Assembly: GCA_018657065.1 (NCBI GenBank)
Contig: JABHXU010000025.1
Location: 1 to 64,000 of the forward strand
Reading direction: 5' to 3'
From: an archaeon
Lineage (GTDB): Archaea > Nanobdellota > Nanobdellia > Woesearchaeales > GW2011-AR15
Length of the DNA stretch: 64,000 bases
The notes below the pieces were generated by a model that was not told where the DNA came from, searched no databases, and was given only the letters and a program-made list of their open reading frames with translations. Of this stretch, positions 8,666 to 19,569 are shown piece after piece. Made by a program: the position numbers and the translations under genes. The stretch's first letter is position 1. Each line of letters opens with the position of its first letter.

Positions 8666-9871
8666 CTATTTTTTCTTCTGTTTTTTTCTAAACATATTTT
8701 TAAAAATTATAAAGTATATTACTACCAAAATAACTATAAATAATGCTGCTAAAAGTATAATTTCAATCCAAGATTTTTCTTGAGCAAAAATTCCTATAAC
8801 ATTGGCAGTAGCAACAGAATTTTTAATCCTTATTTTTTTATTTGAAACATCAATTTTATAACTTTTGATCGGATTTCTGTTTAAATAATATAATTTAACT
8901 GATAGATAATATTTGCCAGGCTCAATATTCTTTGTGTCCCAATATGTGTTAATAATATTATTCTCATACTTTTTAACATTAAAGTAATCAGATCTGAATG
9001 TATTTACAACATTATTGTTTGAATCAAAGACTTCGGTTACTAAATAAGCTCTTGAAATATCTTCTCCCCAATAATTTTTTACATTAATATCGAATTTTGC
9101 TATTGTTCCAAGTTTAAAAGTCTCAATATAAACTTTATCTATGTCTAGAATAGGTTCACCAATTTCAAAATTTTTCTCTTTTTCAATTTTTTCTTCATCA
9201 AAATACACATTTAAAATTGCCTTATATTTTCCAGGAAGAGTAGTAGCTATCCATTTGCTAACTATTTTTGATTTATCTTTTGATTTCAGTGAAATTGCAT
9301 TTGTTTTTAATGTTGAAATTTTGCTGTTTTCTATATTATATATTTCTATCTCTGCATTAAGGTTTTCAATGTCTTTAGATCCAACATTTTTTACACTGAT
9401 TGTAAAAGTTACTTCTTCATTTTGTTTATTTTTTGAAATAGTTGTTTTTGGAATCACATATTTTTTTGGATAAGGAACAATTACATTTATGGATTGCATA
9501 ATTCCTAAGTTTGCACTCAATATATTTTCAGCTGAACTTTTTGAAGAATCCATGACAAGAATTTTCAAATCATGGTTACCCGGATTTAAATTATTTGGTA
9601 AGTCTAAACTGTAAGAAATAGTTTTTTCATAAGTATTTTTTCCAATAAAAATTTCTTGTTCCTTAAAATTAACATAATTGCTTAATTCTCCTTTTGGAAT
9701 CAAAGATAATTTTAATTCTTTATTTTCATTATTTATTATCTTTAGATTAATAGTAGACTCTGAATATTTTTGGTGAAATATATCTACTTTTGAAGGAGAT
9801 ATACCTAGAGCACCAGCAAAACTAACTAAAACCAACCCCAATAACAAATAATTAATAATTTTTAATTTCAT
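8666..9871 (-). CDS. Membrane-anchored extracellular beta-sandwich protein (last gene of surface operon)
   Basis: 401 aa with a signal peptide (residues 1-22), three or four consecutive Ig/CARDB-like beta-sandwich segments with KNVGSKDIENLNAEI- and KNYWGEDISRAYL-type strands, a C-terminal transmembrane helix (about 368-390) and a basic cytoplasmic tail of Lys/Arg. This is the layout of a type I surface protein facing outwards. Its ATG overlaps the stop of the 3233-aa gene by four bases (ATGA), so translation is coupled. A scaffold or docking role for the giant protein is a reasonable guess from context only. Confidence 0.7.
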   Translation of the reverse strand: MKLKIINYLLLGLVLVSFAGALGISPSKVDIFHQKYSESTINLKIINNENKELKLSLIPKGELSNYVNFKEQEIFIGKNTYEKTISYSLDLPNNLNPGNHDLKILVMDSSKSSAENILSANLGIMQSINVIVPYPKKYVIPKTTISKNKQNEEVTFTISVKNVGSKDIENLNAEIEIYNIENSKISTLKTNAISLKSKDKSKIVSKWIATTLPGKYKAILNVYFDEEKIEKEKNFEIGEPILDIDKVYIETFKLGTIAKFDINVKNYWGEDISRAYLVTEVFDSNNNVVNTFRSDYFNVKKYENNIINTYWDTKNIEPGKYYLSVKLYYLNRNPIKSYKIDVSNKKIRIKNSVATANVIGIFAQEKSWIEIILLAALFIVILVVIYFIIFKNMFRKKQKKK

Positions 9872-12800
9872 GATTCCTCACCAATTATGTATAATGTAAC
9901 TTTTCTATTTCCTGGTGGTTCTTCAATAGGCACAGTTACATTTATGTCAATTTCTGCTTCATCATTTGAATCTGAATAATTAAGGAAACCTATTGCAGTT
10001 CTATTTTCTTCACTAATCAAAGTTAAGTTTGTCCACGTGTTTGTTGAGTTAGATAAATTAAACGAATTAGGTTCAGATGCAGTTTCATCTATTTTATACA
10101 TGAAATATTCAGTGTTTCCGTCAACAGTTGTAAATATGGATTCATTTATGCTAATCCAAGTAATATTTGCAAATACATTTCCATCATTTCTAACAACAAA
10201 TGGACCTCCAATCGTATCAGTGTCTAAACTTTGTCCTGTAGCCATTTCCCCAAAATTAATTGTATTATTAACTAAAGTTAATATTAAAGTTGGAGGGATA
10301 GTAAATGACCAAACATCTGACCAAGGTCCATAATCAATTCCATCATATGCTCTTACACTCCAATTATAAGTGCAATCTAATTCAAGTTCTGACGTTGGAG
10401 TATAATTCAGATTAGTTAAACTTGTTATGTGTCCGTAGTCTGGACAAGTGTCAGAAGTTAGATTTAAACTAAATTCAAGTGGATCTCCTTCTGCGTTTGT
10501 TATATTATCCCAAATAAGTGTTGTAGGATTTGTTATAAGTGAACTGTTGGTATCACTAGGGTCAAGTAATATGACTTTTTCTGGTGCAGCATTTCCAATA
10601 ATTACACTAGATGAATTTAAGTTCGATCCATCTTGGTAACCATCATTAACTGTAACAGAACAATGCCATTCGTCACCATAAGTTGTTTCATTGTAAATTA
10701 AAACTTGAGAGTTCCTTCCTTGTGATCCTGCTAAAAAGTTTTGATATATTTGATCTGAAGATAATATAATATCATATACTTTAAATTCATCTAAATATCC
10801 TGCTATGTTTCTATCTAATCCACCTCTATTTCCAATTAATAAATTGTACCCAGTATTAAATGTTCTACCATTTGTTTGTTCACCTTGACTATTACCATCA
10901 ATATAAAGGAAGTAACTATCTAAATTTGTTTCCCAAGTTACAGAAATATGGTGCCATGATCCATCAAACACACTTGGAACACCAGACCATTCTGAAGCAG
11001 CACTGTTATCAAGTTGGAAATTTATTACATCATCAGCATTATCTCTTGATAAATCAAAATAATAATTTCCTTGTGAGGAACCAAAGAAATGTGCAGTAGC
11101 TGTTTCTGATCCTGTTTCTCTATACCAAAATTCAATGGTTCCTATTGTTCCATTGATTGCAGACATAGGTACTTCTATTCTGTCAGTTGTTGAATCAAAC
11201 TCATAAGCACCACCAATTTTTCCACCTGTTCTATTAAATATTGCACCTAAGACCGTTCCATTGTTACCATATCCACTATAATCTGAGGCATTATTTGCTT
11301 CATTCTCATTTCCTTCAAAAGGCATATAAAGTACAGTTGTTGAAACATTATTTTTGTACCAATTAGTTATATTTCTAACTGAATGAGAGTCACTATCAGA
11401 AACACTAATCCAATTACATGTTAAATTTGATGCTTGATTAGGACTGCCAGGAGAGATTGTTGGAGTTGCATGAGTTGGAATATTATTATATTTTAATCTG
11501 TTTGAGCTTGTGTAGTTTATATCATTCATTACATTATCATAATTTTCATATCTGTATTTGTAACATTTACCTGCAGTTAAACTGTCGGTGTAAGGACTTG
11601 AAGGATTCAATCCATTCTCTTGCCACCAAGAACTATATGAACCACAAGTATTATCATCTTGTATAGTTGCAGATTGAGCAAGTAATCTACTGGCTGAGAT
11701 ATTTAATCCTGCACCAGAATCTGTTCCATCACTAAAAGTAATTGATACAGTATCATTATATGAATCTGGGTAAACAATTGATCCACCACTTGGTGCAGTA
11801 ATATCTCGAGTTATATCAAAAGTATCATCTGCACTATTTCCTGAGTTAGCATAACAAGTAACTGTTGCTGTTGTTGAATATGTATCGTCAGTAGCCCAAG
11901 TGTATTGATGTTTATATTCACTACTTGTATCAGCTACACCAGCACTTACAGTTGTAGGGAAAGTTACATTATTAATTCCAGTTAAAGAAGCGTTAGCACT
12001 AACATTAACTGAAAATTGTCCTGTTGTTTCTGTGTTATAAAATATTTCATTTCCACTAATATATTGGTATCCTAAATTTGTGTCTTCAAATAATACATCA
12101 ATACTACAATTAGGAACTTCTGTTGTAACTTTTGCAGTATTTGCACTTGTGAAATTAACACCATTTAACACATTGTCAAATATTTCATATCTATACTGAT
12201 AACAGTTCCCAGTTGCAACTGTTGTATCAGCATAGGATCCGTCTGATTCAGTAATAATTGTTCCCCAAGATCCATAACTTCCGCAAGATCCTGCATCAAG
12301 TGTTGCACTTCTTCTTAATATATTTCCAGTACTTGTATTTAGACCAGACTGAGAATCTGAACCAATTGAATAAGTAATAGGAACATTTTCACTTACATAG
12401 TATCCATCTGTGTATGAAATTGAGCCTGATGTTGGTGAAGTTGTATCTAATGTAATATTTAGAGTATCAATAGCACTATTTCCTATAACATCGTAACATG
12501 TTATTGTTGCATTTGTTGAATAAGTGTCATCAGTGGCCCACGTATATTGTTGAGTATATGCACTTGTTGTATCTGCTGAACCAGAGCTAACTGTTGTAGG
12601 GAATGTAACATTATGTACTCCACTTCCATCATCAGTAGAATCAACAGTTACTGTGAATTGTCCAGTTCCTAGAGTATTATAAAAAATTGTTGTGGAACTA
12701 ACATATTGATAACCTGAATTTGTGTCTTCTGAAAGACCTGAAATTGTACATGTAGGTGCAATAGTATCTTCGCAATCATTTGATTCACAAGTATAGCCTG

Positions 12801-15800
12801 CAGCACATTGTCCATCATTAGAACAATCAAACCAAGTTCCACTTTCACAATAATCATTATCTCCATCTCCATCAATGTCTCCAGAAACGTATCCTGTTGC
12901 ATAACAAGTATTACTATATACACAATCAGTGCTAGCGTCACAACAAGCATCAGTTATACTTGGTGTTATATCTATTGTTTCATTAAAGTCTGAATCAAAA
13001 TCATATTCACCAGCATCGTCTCCACAACAATTTGAAAAGTCTCCGCCAATATCCCATTCTTTTCCTGCGTCTCCACCTGTTTGATCAACAACACAACCAC
13101 AAACAGTAGAGTTATAATCTCCGTCACTAATAAATCCACAAGTGGCGTTAATATATCCAGATGTGCCATCACATGCACTTATTGTTTTTTCATCAGTTCC
13201 TACGTCAGCACCACATGCTTCTTCACATGTACCATCCTCACCTACTTCACTTGTACAATCATCACATACATTATCATCTGGATCATATCTTTTTGCTCCA
13301 GCACTAAAGTCTCCATCAGTAAAGGATTCATCACAAGTATCACCTTCTGAACAACTTGCTCTATTTGCGTATGAATAATATGTTGAACTTGCAAAGCAAA
13401 CAAAATTACTTGTTTCACAAGTACTTGAAGCGCAAATTCCATCTTGACTAATTCCATTTCCATCTAATGAAGAATCACAACTATCCCCAGAACTTGCGTC
13501 ACAAGTTGTAACAATATTTGCATCAGATAAATCTGCATTTGTACATCCATCTGTTCCGCAATTAATTCTAACAATACCTGAAGTTACACAACTGTTTTCA
13601 ATACATGCTCCGTTTCCAGAAGGACCTGTTTCTGGACTAGTGTCACAAATTTGAGCTTCATTTGTTGTAGTACATGAATTTGTTTCATCTCCATCTCCCC
13701 AACCAGGAGCACTACATCCAGTAGTTCCTGTACCACATTCTGCGTCAGAAGTTGCAGTTGCACTACTTACAACAATTAATGTTTCCTCACAACTTGAACC
13801 AACACAATAACCAGATCTTATGTAACTGCCTGTTCCATGATTGGTTGAACATTCTAAACCATCTGCACAATCATCTAAATATTTTGAATTTGAAGAATTA
13901 TATGCAGTAATTCCATCTTCATCACAACTATTAATGTCACTTATACACATTCCAGCAGGATCAAAACCATTACTACCAGGAGCACCATCAATACATGCCC
14001 ATCCATCTTGAGTTGAGCCGCTACAACTTGCTAACATTTTTGCATCAGTTAAATCTGTTGAATCACAAGTATCACCACAATTAACAGCAACTCTATCAGT
14101 ATCACATAAATTTTCAACACAAACCCCATCAAGAGTTGGAGGATTACCACTTGTAGGGTCACTTGCACAAACAACACCTTCATTAGTTGTATCACATTGG
14201 AAATCTTCGTCTCCATCAATAATACTAGGACTACTACATCCTGACAAAGCACCACATTCTGTTCCATCAGTGTCTGCAGCTAATTCAGTAGTTGCACAAC
14301 TAGTTCCCGCACAAAAACCATCTCTAGTATAATTTCCACCACTAGTTGCATCAGAATCGCATTCATAATCTGCTGCACAGGTTTGGTAGTAAATAGAACT
14401 ATTCTTAGCTACTTCACCGCTAGTATCACAATTATTAGCTGCACCTGAAGCACAAGTTCCTGTTTGTGAGTAATCTCCTCCAATTGTATCACAAGCATGA
14501 CCACTTGTAGTATCACATGTATTGTATGAGGAGTCTGAACTAAATGGAACAGCTTCACAAGATCCATCGCCACAGTCTACTCTTATTGCTCCTGATTCAT
14601 CACATCCATAAACTCCACCAGATCCACCAGGACTACTATCATAACAAGTTCCTGAACTACTATATGCAGTTCCACCAGTACTACAACCATACCCTGCTAA
14701 AGAACCATATGAAGCATCATAATCACAACTTGCTCTACATAGTGCATTTACACAAACTTCTGAACCAGAACAATCATCTCCAGTTGAACATACACAATCT
14801 GAATCAACTGCATCAATATCTCCATCACAATCATTATCATATCCATCAATGCAATTAGTTTCTGTTGTTTCAGCACTTGCAGCCCAGTTCCAAGCACCAG
14901 CATTAGTATAATAACAAGTAGCATTAGAAGTTTCATCTTCATTATCAATTAAATCATGGAATCCTAGACATTCATAAGTTCCACTACAAGTAACTGTTTG
15001 AATTTCACAACAGTTTGCACCAGTACATGCAGAAGTACAACTGGTAGCATTAATTTCTGCTTCTGTTAATATTGTATCTCCTAAACTTGTATCATCACTA
15101 CTTTCACAATCATAAGAATTATGATCCCATCCATCAGCATCTGCTGCGCATGCATCAGTTGCGTGATAATAACAAACATCACTCGAGTAAACACCGCAAG
15201 CCATAGCACCATCAGCAAAACTTCCTGAGTCGCAGCTAGAAGGAGATGCTTCTCCAGTTTCACAACCAGCATTGGCTCCAGATGCAGAACATCCTTCATT
15301 ATAATAACAAGTTGTTCCACTTACTGTTCCTGAATCATAACAAGTATCTGTTGAAGCAGTAAAACCTGTAGTGGCACAAGCAATATCATAATAACATTTG
15401 TCACCAGCATCATAATACTGGTAATCTTCAGCAAACCCAGTTATTGTTTGACCATCGTAATCTGTATCTGTACTATAATCCCATCCATCAAAGTCAACAG
15501 CACAAGCATCAGTTGCACTATATAAACACCTATCATTGCTTGCTGAATAATCATATTGACCACAGTTGGCATTACTTCCACTCATATCTCCTTCATCACA
15601 TGTTGGATGAGTTTCTGATGAAATTCCTGAACAACCTGTTCCACTACAAGAATCTGCTTCGTCAACAGATCCACCATTATCATAATAACAATCATTTCCT
15701 GATTCGTATCCGGGATCATAACATGCAACACTAGTTGCACTCCATCCTGTTGTTTCACAACTAAATGAATAATAACATTTGTCACCAGCATCATTATATT

Positions 15801-18800
15801 GGTAATCTGTTCCACTATTTGCACCTATTACAGTGACGCCATCATAATCAGTATCTAGTGTCCAATCCCATCCATCAAAGTCTGCGTCACATGGATCAGT
15901 TGTGTCATGATAACAAGCATCAGTTGTTGAACTATAATCCCAGTCACCACAATTTGCATCTGTATCTGAATAAGAGCCTTCATCACATGTTGGAGCACTA
16001 TCTGAAGAAATTCCTGTGCAACCTGTATTTGAACATGAATTAGATTCATCAACAGATCCTCCGTTATCATAATAACAAGATGCTCCACTTCTATACCCAG
16101 GATCATAGCAATTTGCAGTGCTATAATCCCATCCATCATCATCTGCTGCACATAAATCAGTGTTGTCATAATAACAAGCATTGTTAGCGTCATTGTAACA
16201 ATAACCTGCTCCATCAGCGAAATCTCCAAAATCACAAGAATAAGGTGCAGATGCTCCACTAGTACAACCTGCATTAGCTCCACTACCACTACACCCTTCA
16301 TCATAATAACATTTACTTGCACTAACAACACCTTCATCTAAACAAGTGTCTGAGGTTGAATCAATCCAAGAATTATCACATGTGATAGAATAATAGCAAA
16401 GATCTTCTGAATCAGCCATTTGATATCCAGATGAACAAGTTGTACAACTAGTTGAACCTACAGTAGTATCTGTGTTATCAGAACAAACCCCATCACACCA
16501 ATGACATGTTTCACTTGATACCCAATCTTCATTAATATCTCTTTCATCACATCCACTATTTGCACCACAACCACTTTCACAAACAACACCAGTTTTACTA
16601 GCTTCTGTTAAATCAAAACCTGCAGTAGCTTGTTGTCCTGTTGTTGGATCACATTCAACACAATCTCCTTCTGATTCATCCCATTTAAAAAATTCATCAG
16701 TCCAAGTATCAGAATCTTTATCAGTAGCACTTGCACAATCAGCGTAGGTAGTATAAGCCCATCCACCACTAGCAACATCTTGATCAGCACAAAAAGTAGG
16801 TATGTCTATACCAGTTACAGGATAACCTGTACAAAATTGTCCATCTTGATCACTAGCAGGATTGGATGTGTATGCAACACTACTTGAATCCCATATAGTC
16901 CCGTCATAAGTAGATTCATCATCAATTACAAAGTAAGAGTTTCCATCATAGCAAGTACCTAAAGTTCCTCCCGCAGCGCAAAATCCTCTTGCACCAGACC
17001 AACCAACTTCTTCACATAAGTCTCCATAATCTCCTATTCCACCATCATTACAAATTGCATCTGCGTCTGCAGCCCAATAATCCCATCCAGTGTCCCTTGT
17101 TGTATCAACTCCAGCATTGTCATCATCAACAACATAATCACAATCATCATCAGCAGTATCAGTAAGTCCATCACAATCATTATCATATCCATCACTGCAT
17201 GCAGAACCTGATTCAGCACTTTCAGCACTTGCTCCCCATTCCCAAGCAGCAGCGTTAGTATAATAACAAGTTGCGTTAGAAGTTTCATCTTCGTTATCAA
17301 TTAAATCATGGAATCCTAGACATTCATATCCCGCTCCACAAGTTATAGTTTGAATTTCACAACAATCTGCACCAGTACATGCAGAAGTACAACTAGTTGT
17401 ATTAAGTTCTGCTTCAGTTAAAAGAGAATCTCCTAAACTAGTATCGTCACTAGATTCACAATCATAAGAGTTGTGATCCCATCCATCAGCATCAGCTGCA
17501 CAAGCATCAGTTGCATGATAGTAACAAACATCACTTGAATAAACACCACAGGCCATAGCACCATCTGCAAAACTTCCTGAGTCACAACTTGCAGGAGCAG
17601 AGTCACCTGTTTCGCAACCAGCACCAGCACCAGCAGCAGTACATGCTTCAGTATAATAACAAGTTGTACCTACAACAGTGCCTGAATCATAACATGTATC
17701 TTCTGAAGCAGTAAATCCACTTGTTCCACAAGCAATATTATAATAACATTTGTCAGTAGCATCGTCATATTGGTAATCTTCAGCAAATCCAGTAACAGTA
17801 ACACTATCTAATGTTGTGTCAGTTGCATAATCCCAACCATCATCATCTGCTAAACAAGCGTCACTAGCACTATAATAACATCTATCATTACTTGCTGAAT
17901 AATCATATTGGCCGCAGTTAGCATTACTATCAGTCATATCACCCTCATCACAACTTGGATGAGTTTCACCAGTATTACATCCTGTATTCGCACCAGTGTC
18001 TGAACATCCTTCATCGTAATAACAGACGTTTCCACTAACAACACCTTCATCTTCACATGATTCTGAGGCTCCGTCACTAGCACTTCCATCTCCACAAGTA
18101 ATGTCTCCATAATAACACGTATCTGGTGCGTCTAATAAGATTCCATTTCCATATAATAAAGCAGATACAAGACTATTTGATGCACTTTCATCAGCACAAG
18201 TAATATCTGCATAATAACAATATCCCGAAGTGTCAACAGTTTTTGAAGCAGCAGTACATAGAGTATTTGAACTACTAAAAAATCCATTTCCGCAGTAAGT
18301 TCCACTTGCACTATTACTTCGTGCTGTTGAACTACAAGTAATTGTACTATAATAACAAGTTAAACTTGTGTCACCAGTTCTAGATCCAGATGTATAACCA
18401 TTACCATAAAGTGTTGTTGCACCTTGGTCAGCTCCATTAAAACAACTATCACAAGTTACAGATGTTGATGTTGTTAAAGATCCTGAATAAGTGGAATAAT
18501 CATCACTTGTGGAATCATCACCACAACAATAATAATTGCTTCCAGTAACAGATCCTTGTGAAGCAATCCAGCTATCACCTAAACAAGCACATACAGTTGA
18601 ACTTGTGTCTCCATCAGTATCATAAACACAAGCAGTTGAACAATATCCAGCACTAGCTGCGCAACCATTAGGTGAATAATCATCACATCCAGTATCGCTT
18701 CCTGCACCAATTTGACAATCACTATCATGGCTTCCACAAGCATTTGTTCCCCAACCACAATTAGTAGCAGAGTAACATACGAGATTATCTCCACCAGCTC

Positions 18801-19569
18801 CACCAGCTTCATTGTCACATAGATTTGAGGTACAATCTCCATCTACAGCACAAGTACATCCATTTGCTTTTGTTGATGCCCAAGAAGTCGTTTGACAATA
18901 TTTGCCCTCGTATGCAGTGCAACTTCCTGCAGTTACGTGTGTTCCTAGACCACCGTCATCAGTTTCAGCTCCACCACAATCAAATAATAATCCATTTGAA
19001 CATAGCATATTACTTACAACAGCACCATCTGCCATTGCCGCATTGTTGTAACAACAACTATTTCCTGATCCACTTCCTTCCCAATCTTCACCATTGTCGT
19101 CTCCGCAACACTTACTAGTTCCACCACTTCCTGTACTTATCCAAGTACCTCCGCCCGTACTACATTCACCACATGTTGCGTCATTTCCATAAGTATCGCA
19201 ATTACCTGAATAGGCACAACCAGCACCATAAGTACATGAATAAGCAGCATTAGCTTGTTGTGATAAGAAATTCAAAAACATAAAACTAATTAACACTAGG
19301 AAGCTGAAATATATTAAAGTGTTTTTAACTTTAGCTTTTCTTCCAAATATTAAAAATGAAGAATTTAGATAATCATCTAATTCTTTTAATGAAGGAAGTG
19401 ATAAAATAAATTCTTTAATTTTATTTACAAGATAAATTGAGAAAAACCAAAATATAATTGACATTAAATCTGAGTCTTTTATTTTGTGTTTTGAAACATC
19501 ATTAAAACTAGGTGGAAGAGCTATTAATTTTGTTTTTTTCATTTTCCTAGTTTTATTTTTTTCTTTCAT
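9868..19569 (-). CDS. Giant Cys-rich surface protein with Ig-like and LamG domains
   Basis: 3233 aa. A basic 35-residue N-terminus and a hydrophobic stretch (36-52) precede a second helix (83-103) ending in the signal-peptidase-like ANA-AYSC. Residues about 110-2250 are Cys/Asp/Ser/Gly-rich, with about 20 CYY tripeptides, repeated DGWDY units and DGYDNDCDG motifs of the MopE-like metal-binding type. Two Ig-like repeats follow at about 2276 and 2488 (both hold TFPTTVS and YTWATDDTYST), then a LamG/concanavalin-like domain (about 2740-2945, with GAYEF, IEFWYRE and WHHISVTW), a fibronectin-like domain and a C-terminal beta domain. There is no C-terminal membrane helix; it may be held by the N-terminal helices or secreted. 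Both ends overlap neighbours by 4 bases. The C-terminal third carries many N-glycosylation sequons. Confidence 0.85.
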   Translation of the reverse strand: MKEKNKTRKMKKTKLIALPPSFNDVSKHKIKDSDLMSIIFWFFSIYLVNKIKEFILSLPSLKELDDYLNSSFLIFGRKAKVKNTLIYFSFLVLISFMFLNFLSQQANAAYSCTYGAGCAYSGNCDTYGNDATCGECSTGGGTWISTGSGGTSKCCGDDNGEDWEGSGSGNSCCYNNAAMADGAVVSNMLCSNGLLFDCGGAETDDGGLGTHVTAGSCTAYEGKYCQTTSWASTKANGCTCAVDGDCTSNLCDNEAGGAGGDNLVCYSATNCGWGTNACGSHDSDCQIGAGSDTGCDDYSPNGCAASAGYCSTACVYDTDGDTSSTVCACLGDSWIASQGSVTGSNYYCCGDDSTSDDYSTYSGSLTTSTSVTCDSCFNGADQGATTLYGNGYTSGSRTGDTSLTCYYSTITCSSTARSNSASGTYCGNGFFSSSNTLCTAASKTVDTSGYCYYADITCADESASNSLVSALLYGNGILLDAPDTCYYGDITCGDGSASDGASESCEDEGVVSGNVCYYDEGCSDTGANTGCNTGETHPSCDEGDMTDSNANCGQYDYSASNDRCYYSASDACLADDDGWDYATDTTLDSVTVTGFAEDYQYDDATDKCYYNIACGTSGFTASEDTCYDSGTVVGTTCYYTEACTAAGAGAGCETGDSAPASCDSGSFADGAMACGVYSSDVCYYHATDACAADADGWDHNSYDCESSDDTSLGDSLLTEAELNTTSCTSACTGADCCEIQTITCGAGYECLGFHDLIDNEDETSNATCYYTNAAAWEWGASAESAESGSACSDGYDNDCDGLTDTADDDCDYVVDDDNAGVDTTRDTGWDYWAADADAICNDGGIGDYGDLCEEVGWSGARGFCAAGGTLGTCYDGNSYFVIDDESTYDGTIWDSSSVAYTSNPASDQDGQFCTGYPVTGIDIPTFCADQDVASGGWAYTTYADCASATDKDSDTWTDEFFKWDESEGDCVECDPTTGQQATAGFDLTEASKTGVVCESGCGANSGCDERDINEDWVSSETCHWCDGVCSDNTDTTVGSTSCTTCSSGYQMADSEDLCYYSITCDNSWIDSTSDTCLDEGVVSASKCYYDEGCSGSGANAGCTSGASAPYSCDFGDFADGAGYCYNDANNACYYDNTDLCAADDDGWDYSTANCYDPGYRSGASCYYDNGGSVDESNSCSNTGCTGISSDSAPTCDEGSYSDTDANCGDWDYSSTTDACYHDTTDPCDADFDGWDWTLDTDYDGVTVIGANSGTDYQYNDAGDKCYYSFSCETTGWSATSVACYDPGYESGNDCYYDNGGSVDEADSCSGTGCSGISSETHPTCDEGDMSGSNANCGQYDYSASNDRCLYSATDACAVDFDGWDYSTDTDYDGQTITGFAEDYQYYDAGDKCYYDIACATTGFTASTDTCYDSGTVSGTTCYYNEGCSASGANAGCETGEASPSSCDSGSFADGAMACGVYSSDVCYYHATDACAADADGWDHNSYDCESSDDTSLGDTILTEAEINATSCTSACTGANCCEIQTVTCSGTYECLGFHDLIDNEDETSNATCYYTNAGAWNWAASAETTETNCIDGYDNDCDGDIDAVDSDCVCSTGDDCSGSEVCVNALCRASCDYDASYGSLAGYGCSTGGTAYSSSGTCYDSSPGGSGGVYGCDESGAIRVDCGDGSCEAVPFSSDSSYNTCDTTSGHACDTIGGDYSQTGTCASGAANNCDTSGEVAKNSSIYYQTCAADYECDSDATSGGNYTRDGFCAGTSCATTELAADTDGTECGALSGCSSPSIIDGDEDFQCDTTNEGVVCASDPTSGNPPTLDGVCVENLCDTDRVAVNCGDTCDSTDLTDAKMLASCSGSTQDGWACIDGAPGSNGFDPAGMCISDINSCDEDGITAYNSSNSKYLDDCADGLECSTNHGTGSYIRSGYCVGSSCEETLIVVSSATATSDAECGTGTTGCSAPGWGDGDETNSCTTTNEAQICDTSPETGPSGNGACIENSCVTSGIVRINCGTDGCTNADLSDANIVTTCDASSGDSCDSSLDGNGISQDGICASSTCETSNFVCFASSTYYSYANRASCSEGDTCDESFTDGDFSAGAKRYDPDDNVCDDCTSEVGEDGTCEEACGADVGTDEKTISACDGTSGYINATCGFISDGDYNSTVCGCVVDQTGGDAGKEWDIGGDFSNCCGDDAGEYDFDSDFNETIDITPSITDACCDASTDCVYSNTCYATGYVSGDIDGDGDNDYCESGTWFDCSNDGQCAAGYTCESNDCEDTIAPTCTISGLSEDTNSGYQYVSSTTIFYNTLGTGQFTVTVDSTDDGSGVHNVTFPTTVSSGSADTTSAYTQQYTWATDDTYSTNATITCYDVIGNSAIDTLNITLDTTSPTSGSISYTDGYYVSENVPITYSIGSDSQSGLNTSTGNILRRSATLDAGSCGSYGSWGTIITESDGSYADTTVATGNCYQYRYEIFDNVLNGVNFTSANTAKVTTEVPNCSIDVLFEDTNLGYQYISGNEIFYNTETTGQFSVNVSANASLTGINNVTFPTTVSAGVADTSSEYKHQYTWATDDTYSTTATVTCYANSGNSADDTFDITRDITAPSGGSIVYPDSYNDTVSITFSDGTDSGAGLNISASRLLAQSATIQDDNTCGSYSSWWQENGLNPSSPYTDSLTAGKCYKYRYENYDNVMNDINYTSSNRLKYNNIPTHATPTISPGSPNQASNLTCNWISVSDSDSHSVRNITNWYKNNVSTTVLYMPFEGNENEANNASDYSGYGNNGTVLGAIFNRTGGKIGGAYEFDSTTDRIEVPMSAINGTIGTIEFWYRETGSETATAHFFGSSQGNYYFDLSRDNADDVINFQLDNSAASEWSGVPSVFDGSWHHISVTWETNLDSYFLYIDGNSQGEQTNGRTFNTGYNLLIGNRGGLDRNIAGYLDEFKVYDIILSSDQIYQNFLAGSQGRNSQVLIYNETTYGDEWHCSVTVNDGYQDGSNLNSSSVIIGNAAPEKVILLDPSDTNSSLITNPTTLIWDNITNAEGDPLEFSLNLTSDTCPDYGHITSLTNLNYTPTSELELDCTYNWSVRAYDGIDYGPWSDVWSFTIPPTLILTLVNNTINFGEMATGQSLDTDTIGGPFVVRNDGNVFANITWISINESIFTTVDGNTEYFMYKIDETASEPNSFNLSNSTNTWTNLTLISEENRTAIGFLNYSDSNDEAEIDINVTVPIEEPPGNRKVTLYIIGEES
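14820..15617 (-). repeat. Internal long repeat, copy B, in the giant surface gene
   Basis: About 800 bases (protein residues about 1318-1583) match copy A at 17168-17972 along their full length. Both run from a THPxCDEGDM segment through GVYSSDVCYYHATDAC and LGFHDLIDNEDETSNATC to DGYDNDCDG. Differences are scattered and mostly conservative. Confidence 0.8.
17168..17972 (-). repeat. Internal long repeat, copy A, in the giant surface gene
   Basis: Partner of copy B, offset by about 2.35 kb (protein residues about 533-800). Shorter, more diverged relatives of parts of the unit (CDEG...DACxADxDGWDY) lie between the copies around 15850-16340. Confidence 0.8.

Noticed and set aside
10860-18900. 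Numerous antisense and out-of-frame ORFs inside the giant gene
   Set aside because: They are products of the biased composition (Cys, Ser and Asp codons read in other frames), rich in His/Ile/Leu/Met runs, with no ribosome-binding sites.
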